Below are positions 1-7,345 of a DNA stretch of 21,612 nt, piece by piece. Source of the DNA: an uncultured Carnobacteriaceae bacterium. GTDB taxonomy: Bacteria > Bacillota > Bacilli > Lactobacillales > Aerococcaceae. The number at the start of each line of letters is the position of its first letter. The stretch's first letter is position 1. The stretch is taken from the NCBI GenBank assembly GCA_938039195.1, contig CALHVK010000034.1, forward strand, positions 1 to 21,612, read 5' to 3'. The notes beneath the pieces are model-generated. The model saw nothing but the letters and a program-made list of their open reading frames with translations, was not told where the DNA came from and did not search any database. A program made the position numbers and the translations under genes.

Positions 1-609
1 CAAGAAATAAATCGCATCTAATCTACCCGCTGAAAGAATATCTACATATGGAAAGATTTGTTGGAAACAAGGATACGCTTCCTCATAACTCCATAACTTA
101 CTACGATAGTTCATATCAAAGCTAACACGACATCCGTATTCTTTCGCTTTACGAACGACTTCAACCGTCCATTCTTGCCATTTTTTCGAAAGTGCTGGCA
201 AAATACCCGAGATATGCAATAAATCTACACCTTTGAAGATTTCATCCAAATCCCAGCATAGGTTTTCTAGCACTGAAATACTAGAATATAATCGATCATA
301 TGTAACACGAGTAGCACGTCCTGCATTCCCCTGTTCTAAAAAGTATGTTCCTAATCTTCCATATTCTGTCGCTACTAAATTCGTATTGATTCCATTCATC
401 CGTAATCTTGAACTTACAGCATCGTTTAAAGGATTATCTTGCGGTAGAACCGTTGCAACAGAAACGTCATGGCCAAAGTGCGCTAAGGAAATCCCTACAT
501 TTGCTTCAGCTCCACCATAGCAGACTCTAAACTCTTTTGCGCTCTTTAATCGTACATCATCTGTAGTCGATAATCTTAACAAAATTTCACCTAGAGTTAT
601 AACTTTCAT
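1..609 (-). CDS. kdgK: 2-keto-3-deoxygluconate kinase, N-terminal part (gene runs off the window)
   Basis: PfkB/ribokinase-family sugar kinase that phosphorylates 2-keto-3-deoxygluconate (KDG) to KDPG, the step before KdgA in cytoplasmic hexuronate breakdown. The first 203 codons are open from ATG at 609 to the window edge; the C-terminal part, with the PfkB catalytic GAGD region, is missing only because the window ends. Translation begins MKVITLGEILLRLS and has the PfkB N-terminal features: a GGAEANV substrate and dimer-lid motif near residues 32-38, SRLRMNGINT near 67-76, and FDMNYRSKLW near 164-173, which is typical of KDG kinases. A GGAGAAGAGATACAG ribosome site precedes the ATG. It is the last visible gene of the kdgA-uxaC-uxuA-uxuB-kdgK unit and follows uxuB by 78 nt containing a hairpin. 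The KDG-kinase assignment rests on sequence resemblance plus operon context. Confidence 0.9.
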   Translation of the reverse strand, partial: MKVITLGEILLRLSTTDDVRLKSAKEFRVCYGGAEANVGISLAHFGHDVSVATVLPQDNPLNDAVSSRLRMNGINTNLVATEYGRLGTYFLEQGNAGRATRVTYDRLYSSISVLENLCWDLDEIFKGVDLLHISGILPALSKKWQEWTVEVVRKAKEYGCRVSFDMNYRSKLWSYEEAYPCFQQIFPYVDILSAGRLDAIYFL

Positions 610-645
610 CTCTGTATCTCTTCTCCAATTTTTCAATGATAGATA

Positions 646-673
646 AAGAATCGAAGCTTTCACTCCGATTCTT
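646..673 (-). other. Intercistronic hairpin between uxuB and kdgK
   Basis: AAGAATCG (646-653) and CGATTCTT (666-673) form a perfect 8-bp stem with a 12-nt loop in the 78-nt uxuB-kdgK gap. No U-tract follows on the minus strand (the next bases are TATCTATCATTG), so it is not a canonical terminator. It more likely affects mRNA stability or processing between the two genes. Confidence 0.5.
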
Positions 674-687
674 CTTATGTTCTTAAA

Positions 688-1527
688 TTATACTCCAGAA
701 TAAGCTGCAAAACCACCATCTATTGGTAAAACAACGCCATTTACAAAACTTGAAAGAGTTGAATCAGCTAAGAAGAATACTCCCCCTACTAATTCATCTG
801 ATTCACCAAAGCGTCCCATTGGTGTATTACGTAAAATTTTATCCGCACGTGGAGTTGGATTACCATGTTCATCAAATAGTAATCGCTCATTTTGAGCTGT
901 CACTAAGAATCCTGGTGCAATTGCATTACAACGAATTCCCACTTTAGAGAAGTGAACCGCTAACCATTGAGTAAAGTTACTAATGGCTGCTTTCGCCCCT
1001 GAGTATGCTGGAATTTTTGTTAAAGGAGTGAAAGCATTCATACTAGAAATATTGATAATGTTCGCTCCTTCTTTTCCAACCATATCTTGTGCAAAGACTT
1101 GTGTTGGTAATAATGTACCTAAATAGTTTAAGTTGAATACAAATTCAATTCCCGCTTTATCTAAGTCAAAGAATGTTTTTGTCTCCGCACTTAATCCTAC
1201 TTCATGAAATTCATTATCTGTTGTCGCACGAGGGTTATTTCCTCCAGCACCGTTTACTAATACATCTACTGTACCAAGATCATTATTCACGGCTTCGCGA
1301 ACAGCTTCTAATGAATCTTTTTCAAGTACGTTCGTTTTATAAGCTTTTGCGATACCGCCTTCAGCAATAATTTCATCTGCAAATTTTTGTGCAGCTTCTT
1401 CATTTAAGTCTAGTAAAGCTACCTTTGCGCCTTGTTTACCAAAGTTCTTTGCGAGTTCTCCGCAAATCACTCCGCCGGCACCTGTAATTACTACGACTTT
1501 ATTTGTAAAATCAAAAAATTGTGTCAT
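688..1527 (-). CDS. uxuB: D-mannonate oxidoreductase (fructuronate reductase), SDR type
   Basis: NAD(P)-dependent short-chain dehydrogenase/reductase of 279 aa, expected to interconvert D-fructuronate and D-mannonate, the second step of glucuronate catabolism. The Rossmann nucleotide site is TGAGGVICG (residues 15-23), VNGAGGN follows (91-97), and the catalytic set is Ser161/162 (INISSMNAF), Tyr175 and Lys179 (YSGAKA). This SDR-type enzyme is common in Firmicutes and unrelated to the long-chain UxuB of E. coli. An in-frame ATG lies at 1551, but the ATG at 1527 is preferred: AGGAGAAAACCC directly precedes it, the protein then begins MTQFFDF like its family, and the overlap with uxuA disappears, leaving a 13-nt gap. 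The UxuB role rather than another sugar dehydrogenase is inferred mainly from its place between uxuA and kdgK. Confidence 0.88.
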   Translation of the reverse strand: MTQFFDFTNKVVVITGAGGVICGELAKNFGKQGAKVALLDLNEEAAQKFADEIIAEGGIAKAYKTNVLEKDSLEAVREAVNNDLGTVDVLVNGAGGNNPRATTDNEFHEVGLSAETKTFFDLDKAGIEFVFNLNYLGTLLPTQVFAQDMVGKEGANIINISSMNAFTPLTKIPAYSGAKAAISNFTQWLAVHFSKVGIRCNAIAPGFLVTAQNERLLFDEHGNPTPRADKILRNTPMGRFGESDELVGGVFFLADSTLSSFVNGVVLPIDGGFAAYSGV

Positions 1528-1540
1528 GGGTTTTCTCCTA

Positions 1541-2590
1541 TTATTTTGCATTTTTTGCTACTGCTTCAGCTAATCCATGAAGGTAAGTAGCTCCTAGAGC
1601 ACGGTCAAATAATCCATATCCTGGACGACCTGTTTCTCCCCAAATCATACGGCCATGGTCTGGACGGATTGGTCCTTCCCAGTTTGCATCGTGAAGAGCT
1701 TTTACCACTTCATACATATCAATTGAACCGTATTCTGTTGGGTGTGCTGATTCTTCAAATGATTTACCTTTTCCTGTTAAACGAATGTTACGAGCATGCA
1801 TAAAGTTTACACGATTACGTTTCAACATTTCTTTTAACATTTCAACAGCATCGTTGTTTGGATCAGAAGCATATGACCCAACACAAACAGTTACCCCATT
1901 ATTTGGGCTATCATATAATTCCACAAATCTTACAAGATTTTCTTTGCAAGTAATAATACGAGGTAATCCAAAGATGCTATAAGGTGGATCATCTGGATGG
2001 ATTGCCATTTTCACACCAGCTTCTTCTGCTGCTGGAATGACACGTTTAATGAAGTACTCTAAATGTTCCCAAAGTTTTTCTTCGTCTACTTTAGAATACT
2101 CATCCATGATAGCTTTCATTTCATCTTTTGTATAACTTGAATCCCAACCTGGCAGAGATAATTCCCCTTTTACAGGGTCCATTTTCTTAGCCACTTCTTC
2201 ATCGAAGATTAATGCATTAGACCCATCTGGAAGATCATATGCTAAATCAGTTCGTGTCCAATCAAATACTGGCATGAAGTTATAACATACAATGTTAACA
2301 CCTTCAGCTCCTAAGTTTTTGATAGTTTGAATATAGTTATCAATCAAATGATCTCTTGTTGGTTTTCCAAGTTTAATATCTTCATGAACTGGAACACTTT
2401 CAATGACAGACAATTTTAATCCTGAAGCTTCAACGTCTTGTTTTAATTGACGAATACGTTCACGACTCCATACTTCCCCAACTGGCACATCATAAATTGC
2501 TGTTACAATTCCTTTCATACCAGGAATTTGTCTAATATTCTCGAGAGTTACCTGATCATCATGTCCATACCAACGGAATGTCATTTCCAT
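1541..2590 (-). CDS. uxuA: Mannonate dehydratase
   Basis: Converts D-mannonate to 2-keto-3-deoxygluconate in the cytoplasm. The protein is 349 aa, within the usual 345-395 range of Firmicute UxuA. It opens with MEMTFRWYGHDDQV, characteristic of UxuA (TFRWYG), followed by the xylose-isomerase-like TIM barrel: NIVCYNFMPVFDWTRTDL near residues 99-116, the metal-site region MAIHPDDPP near 195-203 and MHARNIR near 266-272. AAAGGAGG lies at good spacing before the first ATG. It follows uxaC by 13 nt and precedes uxuB by 13 nt, so translation is probably coupled along the unit. No frameshift or truncation is seen. Confidence 0.96.
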   Translation of the reverse strand: MEMTFRWYGHDDQVTLENIRQIPGMKGIVTAIYDVPVGEVWSRERIRQLKQDVEASGLKLSVIESVPVHEDIKLGKPTRDHLIDNYIQTIKNLGAEGVNIVCYNFMPVFDWTRTDLAYDLPDGSNALIFDEEVAKKMDPVKGELSLPGWDSSYTKDEMKAIMDEYSKVDEEKLWEHLEYFIKRVIPAAEEAGVKMAIHPDDPPYSIFGLPRIITCKENLVRFVELYDSPNNGVTVCVGSYASDPNNDAVEMLKEMLKRNRVNFMHARNIRLTGKGKSFEESAHPTEYGSIDMYEVVKALHDANWEGPIRPDHGRMIWGETGRPGYGLFDRALGATYLHGLAEAVAKNAK

Positions 2591-2603
2591 TTTTATTCCT
2601 CCT

Positions 2604-4007
2604 TTAGTTCAATTCAAAAAATTCTTTAGCGTTTTTATAACAAATTGCTTCTAAGAACTCTGTAATTAATTTTTCGTCATAAGGGATTCGACCACTTTCA
2701 ATCCATTCAGTCACAAGTGACACTAAAATACGACGGAAGTAATCATGTCTTTGATACGATAAGAAGCTTCTTGAATCAGTCAGCATGCCTACAAAATTCC
2801 ATAATAAACTTTGGTTCGCTAAGACTAACATTTGTTCTCTCATTCCTTTTTCAGTATCAGAGAACCACCAAGCTGCACCAAATTGTAAACGACCTTTAAT
2901 CCCTTCTTCGTTTGCTTGGAAGTTGGCTAATGTATTGGCCAAGATATCGTTGTACGATGGATTTAAGTTATAGAAAATACATTTTGGAAGACGATTCGAT
3001 TCTTCTAATGCATTTAATAATTGGTTTAAAGCCAGTGCTAGATGCGTTTGATCTCCTGTTGAGTCAAAGCCAGCATCTACACCAATTTTTTCAAAGTACT
3101 TACGATTTGTATCTCGCACTGCACCAAAGTGAACTTGTGTCACTAGATTGTGTTTCTTGTATAACCCACATAAGGCAATAAACACTTCTGTTTGCCATTG
3201 TTGAATTTCTTCAAGAGTAGGTACTTCTCCACGAATCACTTTAGCAAAAATTGCATCTAATTCTTCTTTTGAAGCTCTCTTATACAAGATTTCTCCAAAA
3301 CTAATATCACTTGCTTTACATCCATTTGCTACAAAGAATTCGATACGTTGTTCTAAAGCTTCCACAAAGCTAGCAAACGAACGAACTTCTACGTTAGTTA
3401 CTTCTTGTAGTCTAGTCACAAAGCTAGCAAATTTTGGATGTGAGACAAAGGCTTCGTCCGGACGGAATGTTGGTGCAACAATTGTGTCAAAAGATGCATC
3501 TTCTGCAATCTTTTTATGCCATTCTAACGAATCAAGAGGATGGTCAGTTGTTCCAATAAATTCTACATTTGCACGTTTAATCAATTTTCTTGGACTCAAC
3601 TCTTCCTCTGCAATTGTTTGATTCATACGATCATAAATCATTTTCCAATTATCAGGAGTGACATACTCATCAATGCCAAAAACTTGTTTTAGTTCCAAAT
3701 GGCTCCAATGATATAAAGGATTTCCAAAAGCTTTAGCCAACGTTTTGGCCCATGCTTCAAATTTTTCTTCAGGAGTTGCATCTCCTGTAATCAAACGTTC
3801 ACTCACGCCATTTGCACGCATTAAACGCCATTTATAGTGATCACCACCCAGCCATACTTGTACAGCATTTTCAAATGGTTTATCCTCATAAATTTCTTGT
3901 GGTGATAAGTGACAGTGAAAATCTTCAATTGGAAGTTTTTCAACCAATCGGTACAAATCTTCCGCAACTTTACTTTGTAGTAAAAAATTTTTTCGATTAA
4001 ATATCAT
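2604..4007 (-). CDS. uxaC: Glucuronate isomerase
   Basis: Isomerises D-glucuronate to D-fructuronate, the entry step for the acid released by the beta-glucuronidase encoded upstream; the family also acts on galacturonate. The protein is 467 aa, full length for UxaC (about 465-470), of the amidohydrolase superfamily. The metal-binding HxH is in EDFHCHLSP (His31, His33), followed by the family block QVWLGGDHYKWRLMRANG (about 50-67). The C-terminal region has AAWWFSDTEKGM and MLTDSRSFLSYQRHDYFRR, both typical of UxaC. The start lies 2 nt after the kdgA stop, and its GGAGGAC ribosome site lies inside the kdgA 3' end, showing translational coupling. Confidence 0.97.
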   Translation of the reverse strand: MIFNRKNFLLQSKVAEDLYRLVEKLPIEDFHCHLSPQEIYEDKPFENAVQVWLGGDHYKWRLMRANGVSERLITGDATPEEKFEAWAKTLAKAFGNPLYHWSHLELKQVFGIDEYVTPDNWKMIYDRMNQTIAEEELSPRKLIKRANVEFIGTTDHPLDSLEWHKKIAEDASFDTIVAPTFRPDEAFVSHPKFASFVTRLQEVTNVEVRSFASFVEALEQRIEFFVANGCKASDISFGEILYKRASKEELDAIFAKVIRGEVPTLEEIQQWQTEVFIALCGLYKKHNLVTQVHFGAVRDTNRKYFEKIGVDAGFDSTGDQTHLALALNQLLNALEESNRLPKCIFYNLNPSYNDILANTLANFQANEEGIKGRLQFGAAWWFSDTEKGMREQMLVLANQSLLWNFVGMLTDSRSFLSYQRHDYFRRILVSLVTEWIESGRIPYDEKLITEFLEAICYKNAKEFFELN

Positions 4008-4009
4008 GA

Positions 4010-4639
4010 TTAGTCCTCCAACGCAGAGACGAATTCTTTAGCAATGCGTGTTACACTTTCATAGCCTTCAGTTTCCACTTTTGCTCCAAGCGCACTTCCG
4101 ACACCGACAGCAACCGCACCTTTTTCTTTCCACTCTTTAATATTTGCAAGAGAAACTCCACCCGAAGGCATTAAATTCACACTTGGGATTGGACCATGAA
4201 TATCTTTAATAAATGAAGGTCCTAAAACTCCACCAGGGAATAATTTAATAATTTTCGCTCCACCATTCATCGCTTGTACGATTTCAGTTGTTGTTGCACA
4301 TCCTGGGAAGTAATCGATATGAGCTTCATGAGCGACTTTTTGAATATGCGCATCATAATGAGGGCTTACTAAAAATTCTGCTCCTGCAGCAATCGCCTCT
4401 TTAGCTAATTCTACTGTCATAATCGTTCCAGCACCAATCACTACTTCTGTTTCATTCGCATAGAATGCTTTTAATTCTGAAATAGCTTTTGAAGCATCAG
4501 GTGTTGTATAAGTTACTTCAATATTTTTAATACCACCCAATACTGAGTGCTTTGAAATTTCAATTGCGTCATCTGATGATTTCCCGCGTATAACTGCAAA
4601 AATATAGTTTTGTTTTAATTGATCTAATACACTTGACAT
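4010..4639 (-). CDS. kdgA: 2-dehydro-3-deoxyphosphogluconate (KDPG) aldolase
   Basis: Class I aldolase splitting KDPG into pyruvate and glyceraldehyde 3-phosphate, the last step of the pathway. With the ATG at 4639 the protein is 209 aa, normal for Eda/KdgA. The active-site residues are visible: Arg18 (FAVIRG), Glu41 (IEVTYTT), the GAGT loop (69-72) and the Schiff-base Lys132 in IIKLFPGG. An upstream in-frame ATG at 4675 is rejected because AGAAGGAGAAAAGCTT directly precedes 4639 and the longer start would fall about at the predicted transcription start. It is the first gene of the hexuronate core unit and has its own promoter at 4687-4715. It could also act on the galactonate isomer of KDPG, but its neighbours argue for KDPG. 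Confidence 0.95.
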   Translation of the reverse strand: MSSVLDQLKQNYIFAVIRGKSSDDAIEISKHSVLGGIKNIEVTYTTPDASKAISELKAFYANETEVVIGAGTIMTVELAKEAIAAGAEFLVSPHYDAHIQKVAHEAHIDYFPGCATTTEIVQAMNGGAKIIKLFPGGVLGPSFIKDIHGPIPSVNLMPSGGVSLANIKEWKEKGAVAVGVGSALGAKVETEGYESVTRIAKEFVSALED

Positions 4640-4657
4640 AAGCTTTTCTCCTTCTAG

Positions 4658-4706
4658 TAAAAAAATAAAAGTCATCTGTTATCTCTATGATACATCAGAT
4701 GACTTT
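4658..4706 (-). terminator. Intrinsic terminator after the GntR gene, overlapping the kdgA promoter
   Basis: AAAGTCATCTG (4668-4678) and CAGATGACTTT (4696-4706) form a perfect 11-bp stem with a 17-nt loop. On the minus strand the stem is followed by TATTTTTTTA (4667-4658), a proper U-tract. Transcripts arriving from the GntR gene would form it. Transcripts starting at the kdgA promoter (about 4680) would carry only the 3' arm and would not. Confidence 0.7.
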
Positions 4707-4715
4707 TAGTGTCAA
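4687..4715 (-). promoter_or_regulatory. Promoter of the kdgA-uxaC-uxuA-uxuB-kdgK unit
   Basis: On the minus strand there is a perfect -35 TTGACA (4710-4715), a 17-bp spacer and a -10 TATCAT (4687-4692, five of six consensus bases). Initiation is expected near 4680, giving a leader of about 40 nt before the kdgA ATG at 4639. The spacer holds the palindromic CATCTGATG element, so repressor binding would directly block RNA polymerase. Confidence 0.8.
4693..4701. promoter_or_regulatory. Candidate GntR-family operator in the kdgA promoter
   Basis: CATCAGATG is a CATC-W-GATG palindrome located between the -35 and -10 boxes. The same core occurs at 11590-11598 next to the second hexuronate-locus promoter. 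The extended form CAGATGACTTT recurs, exactly or with one change, at 4668-4678, 4749-4759, 11487-11497, 11500-11510 and 11740-11750. Assignment to the local GntR regulator is inferred from position and repetition. Confidence 0.6.
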
Positions 4716-4745
4716 TGACAATATTTTGTTTTCAAGCGTCGATTT

Positions 4746-4759
4746 CGTCAGATGACTTA
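4746..4759. promoter_or_regulatory. Second candidate operator overlapping the GntR stop codon
   Basis: CGTCAGATGACTTA differs from the operator core at 4693-4701 by one base (CGTCAGATG) and shares the GATGACTT flank. It lies about 53 bp (five helical turns) upstream of the first site and overlaps the regulator's stop codon. That spacing would suit cooperative binding on one face of the DNA, but this is inference. Confidence 0.4.
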
Positions 4760-5437
4760 GTTATAAGATAACGTACGACGATTATCCGCTAAGTGTAGTA
4801 ACATTGCGTCTCTAGCTCCGACTGCATCGCGTTTTTTTATCGCTTTTACAATCTCTCTATGAGCACGAATGGTGTTCGCTTTGCTCTGCTCACTCGTAAA
4901 GAAATCATTATATAATTTAATCGATTGAATAATGATTGGAATCAGTTGTTGCATCGCTACATTTCTACTAGCTTCCGCAATCGCACTATGAAATTGAATA
5001 TCCAATCTAAAATGGATATCTCCTTCTGAATGAATTTCTTTTTCCAATGCCTTTTCAAGTCTTTCTAAAACAGCTACTTCTTCATCCGTAATATGCTGTG
5101 CAGCAAGGCTTGCCATTTGTGGCTCAATTAAGAAACGAACCTCAAATAAGTCTTGAGTTAATTTCATATGATTATCAATCTCACCAAAACCTAAAGGATC
5201 TTTGATAGTCTCTGTTAGACTAGTGATATAAGTACCTGACCCCTGGCGAACTTCTAATATATTTTTTGAAACTAACATTTTCACTGCTTCACGTAACGTA
5301 CTACGTCCCACTTCTAAGTCTTGAGCCAATGTATATTCATTTGGCAACTTATCTCCAACATTTAAATTATTCTTTTCAAAATATTCGATAATTCGATTTG
5401 CGGTTTGTTCCACTAAAGAAACTGTTTTCTCTTTCAT
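4757..5437 (-). CDS. GntR-family (FadR/FCD subfamily) regulator of hexuronate genes
   Basis: Transcriptional regulator of 226 aa with an N-terminal GntR winged helix (about 8-75: LPNEYTLAQDLEVGRSTLRE is the helix-turn-helix, RQGSGTYI the wing) and a C-terminal FCD ligand domain (about 95-220). The FCD metal ligands appear as Asp146 and His150 (LDIQFH), His193 (RAHREI) and His215 (LLHLAD). Firmicute homologues beside uxu/kdg genes are usually called UxuR or KdgR and respond to a hexuronate intermediate; the effector cannot be read from the sequence. GGGGAATAGAG precedes the ATG. The gene sits between beta-glucuronidase and kdgA, has its own promoter-like sequence at 5470-5498, and is flanked by repeated CATCWGATG elements that are its most likely binding sites. 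Confidence 0.9.
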   Translation of the reverse strand: MKEKTVSLVEQTANRIIEYFEKNNLNVGDKLPNEYTLAQDLEVGRSTLREAVKMLVSKNILEVRQGSGTYITSLTETIKDPLGFGEIDNHMKLTQDLFEVRFLIEPQMASLAAQHITDEEVAVLERLEKALEKEIHSEGDIHFRLDIQFHSAIAEASRNVAMQQLIPIIIQSIKLYNDFFTSEQSKANTIRAHREIVKAIKKRDAVGARDAMLLHLADNRRTLSYN

Positions 5438-5458
5438 CTCTATTCCCCATTCGACACT

Positions 5459-5520
5459 TTTTCGAACCTATTCTAACAGTTCTCACACTATAGCTCAACC
5501 ATTAGAATAGCATTCGAAAA
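5459..5520. repeat. Long interrupted inverted repeat spanning the GntR-gene promoter
   Basis: TTTTCGAA plus CTATTCTAA (5459-5476) is repeated inverted as TTAGAATAG plus TTCGAAAA (5502-5520), with a one-base asymmetry between the two blocks and a 25-bp centre. On the minus strand no U-tract follows (bases AGTGTCG), so terminator function is doubtful. The arms bracket a promoter-like sequence, which suggests an operator pair. The core is unlike CATCWGATG, so a different protein may bind here. Confidence 0.6.
5470..5498 (-). promoter_or_regulatory. Probable promoter of the GntR regulator gene
   Basis: On the minus strand: TTGAGC (5493-5498, four of six -35 bases), a 17-bp spacer and TAGAAT (5470-5475, five of six -10 bases). 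The -10 hexamer lies inside one arm of the 5459-5520 inverted repeat. The leader to the ATG at 5437 would be about 25 nt and contains GGGGAATAGAG. Confidence 0.5.
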
Positions 5521-5527
5521 GTACTCA

Positions 5528-7330
5528 CTATTTTTTGTAATGATAGTTTGGAATAGCGTTCCAACGGTTTCTAAACAATTTAACGATTGATTTTGGATTT
5601 CTATCCCTTGTGAATAATCCTTTGTGGTTTCCTTGAATACGAATTAATACATAACTGTTTGTTTCAAAGTCAGCAAAGTTCCAAACATGTTCACCAACAA
5701 AGTTTTTGAGTTCATCAAATACTTCATGACTCATCTGATGGAATCGTTCTTGATACTCTTCAGTATACGGAACATCCCAATTTGAATGATATCCAGGCAA
5801 TGTATCTGCACCATACTCGGTCATAATGATTGGTTTTTCTGGATACATTTCTTGCCATTTAAGCAACTCTTTACGAAGACCCTCGCGCGCCCCTTCAATA
5901 TCTCCATGGTTGACATACCAACCGTAATAACGATTTAAGCAAAGCACATCAATCAATGGCGAAATTAAATCACGTTCTGGAGTCGCCATCATAATATTCA
6001 CTACCGTTGTTGGACGGTTTTGCGGATCTAACTCTTTCACATATTTGACTAAAGGTTCGAAGTATTTATCGGCACCTTCTCCAGCACCATCTGGCTCGTT
6101 GGCTACACTCCATAAGACTACACATGCGTGGTTCTTATCGCGATCAACCAATTCCTTAAGTGCAATTTTATGGTTTTCCATGGTTTGATAAAATTCCCAT
6201 GTCTTAATTGGTTTAGATTCTCCTCTATTCATGCTTAAAGCAGCCGTAAAGTTTGCAAATAAACCAACAGCCGGAACTTCATCAATGACTAAGAAGCCCA
6301 TACGATCTGACAAACGCATCATCTCTTCTGAATATGGATAGTGAGCTGTTCGGTATGAGTTAGCCCCCATGTTCTTCATTAAATTTAAGTCCATCAAGTT
6401 TACAGCTTCGTTAAAACCACGACCATTGACATAACTATCTTCATGTTTCCCAAACCCTTTGAAGTATACAGGCTTGTCGTTTACTAGGAATTGACCATTT
6501 TCAACACGAACGGTACGAACTCCAAATAGTTCTTGGTATTCATCTACTAATTCTTCTCCAGCAAACAATTCTACTTTTGCTGTATAGAGATATGCATCTA
6601 ATACTTCCCAGCGACGAACATTGGCAATTTCTAGTTCAGCTCCTGCCTCACCTTTTGCTACAACTTCACCATTTTCGTCTAAAAGTGTTACTTTTGCATT
6701 TCCTTCATTAGCAGTGTGCTCTACTTCTACCTTCACAGTCGCATCATTTTCATGAACATTGTAAGTGACTACAATATCCTCGATACGCGCTTTAGGAAGG
6801 ACTAACAATTGAACAGGACGTTGAATCCCAGCATAGTTAAAGAAGTCGAAGTTTTCTGAAACTTTCTTCTTCACAGAACCATCTGGCAATACTTCTTCAG
6901 AGTAGTTACCGACTGGCAAAGTAGTATGATCTAAAATATTGTTAGCACAAACACTAATCAATAATTCTTTTCCAGTAGTCAATTCCTCAGGAATACGAAC
7001 TTCAAATGGCGTAAAACCACCGATATGTTCTCCTAATAATTGACCGTTCACATAAACTCTTGCTTGATGTGTTACAGAGCCAAAACGAAGCACTAATTCT
7101 TCATCTAATTCGAAAGAAGGTACCACAAAAGTACGCTCATACCAGTTATCTCCAATAAAATATCTTTTTTCAGATTCCACGGCTACATCATTAAATGAAC
7201 TTGGTACCACCATTAAGTCTTCAGCAGAAAGGCGCGCATCCACCCCTGGAACGTATTCACCTTGCTTAAAGTTCCAAATTCCATCTAACGAATAACGTTT
7301 TCTCTTTGCATTTAAAACTGGATATAACAT
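5528..7330 (-). CDS. uidA: Beta-glucuronidase, glycoside hydrolase family 2
   Basis: Hydrolyses terminal beta-D-glucuronides to glucuronate plus aglycone. The 600-aa protein has the GH2 order: jelly-roll sugar-binding domain (about 10-180), immunoglobulin-like domain (about 182-275) and TIM barrel (about 277-595). Glu412 in WSVANEP is the acid/base and Glu505 in IIMTEYGAD the nucleophile. The N-x-K motif that recognises the uronate carboxylate is Asn568-His-Lys570 (GNHKGLFTRDR), and WNFADF lies at 550-555, so this is a glucuronidase rather than a galactosidase. Residues about 356-388 form a long insertion of the Loop 1 type, associated with small glucuronides and oligosaccharide ends. No signal peptide is seen, so it acts in the cytoplasm on imported substrate. 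It follows the GH3 gene by 15 nt. Confidence 0.96.
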   Translation of the reverse strand: MLYPVLNAKRKRYSLDGIWNFKQGEYVPGVDARLSAEDLMVVPSSFNDVAVESEKRYFIGDNWYERTFVVPSFELDEELVLRFGSVTHQARVYVNGQLLGEHIGGFTPFEVRIPEELTTGKELLISVCANNILDHTTLPVGNYSEEVLPDGSVKKKVSENFDFFNYAGIQRPVQLLVLPKARIEDIVVTYNVHENDATVKVEVEHTANEGNAKVTLLDENGEVVAKGEAGAELEIANVRRWEVLDAYLYTAKVELFAGEELVDEYQELFGVRTVRVENGQFLVNDKPVYFKGFGKHEDSYVNGRGFNEAVNLMDLNLMKNMGANSYRTAHYPYSEEMMRLSDRMGFLVIDEVPAVGLFANFTAALSMNRGESKPIKTWEFYQTMENHKIALKELVDRDKNHACVVLWSVANEPDGAGEGADKYFEPLVKYVKELDPQNRPTTVVNIMMATPERDLISPLIDVLCLNRYYGWYVNHGDIEGAREGLRKELLKWQEMYPEKPIIMTEYGADTLPGYHSNWDVPYTEEYQERFHQMSHEVFDELKNFVGEHVWNFADFETNSYVLIRIQGNHKGLFTRDRNPKSIVKLFRNRWNAIPNYHYKK

Positions 7331-7345
7331 GTATCATCCCTCTTT

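Noticed and set aside
1528..1551. Upstream in-frame ATG for uxuB giving an eight-residue extension
   Set aside because: The extension covers the ribosome site AGGAGAAAACCC and overlaps uxuA; the family N-terminus fits the ATG at 1527.
4640..4675. Upstream in-frame ATG for kdgA
   Set aside because: It falls at the hairpin and the expected transcription start, while AGAAGGAG directly precedes the ATG at 4639.
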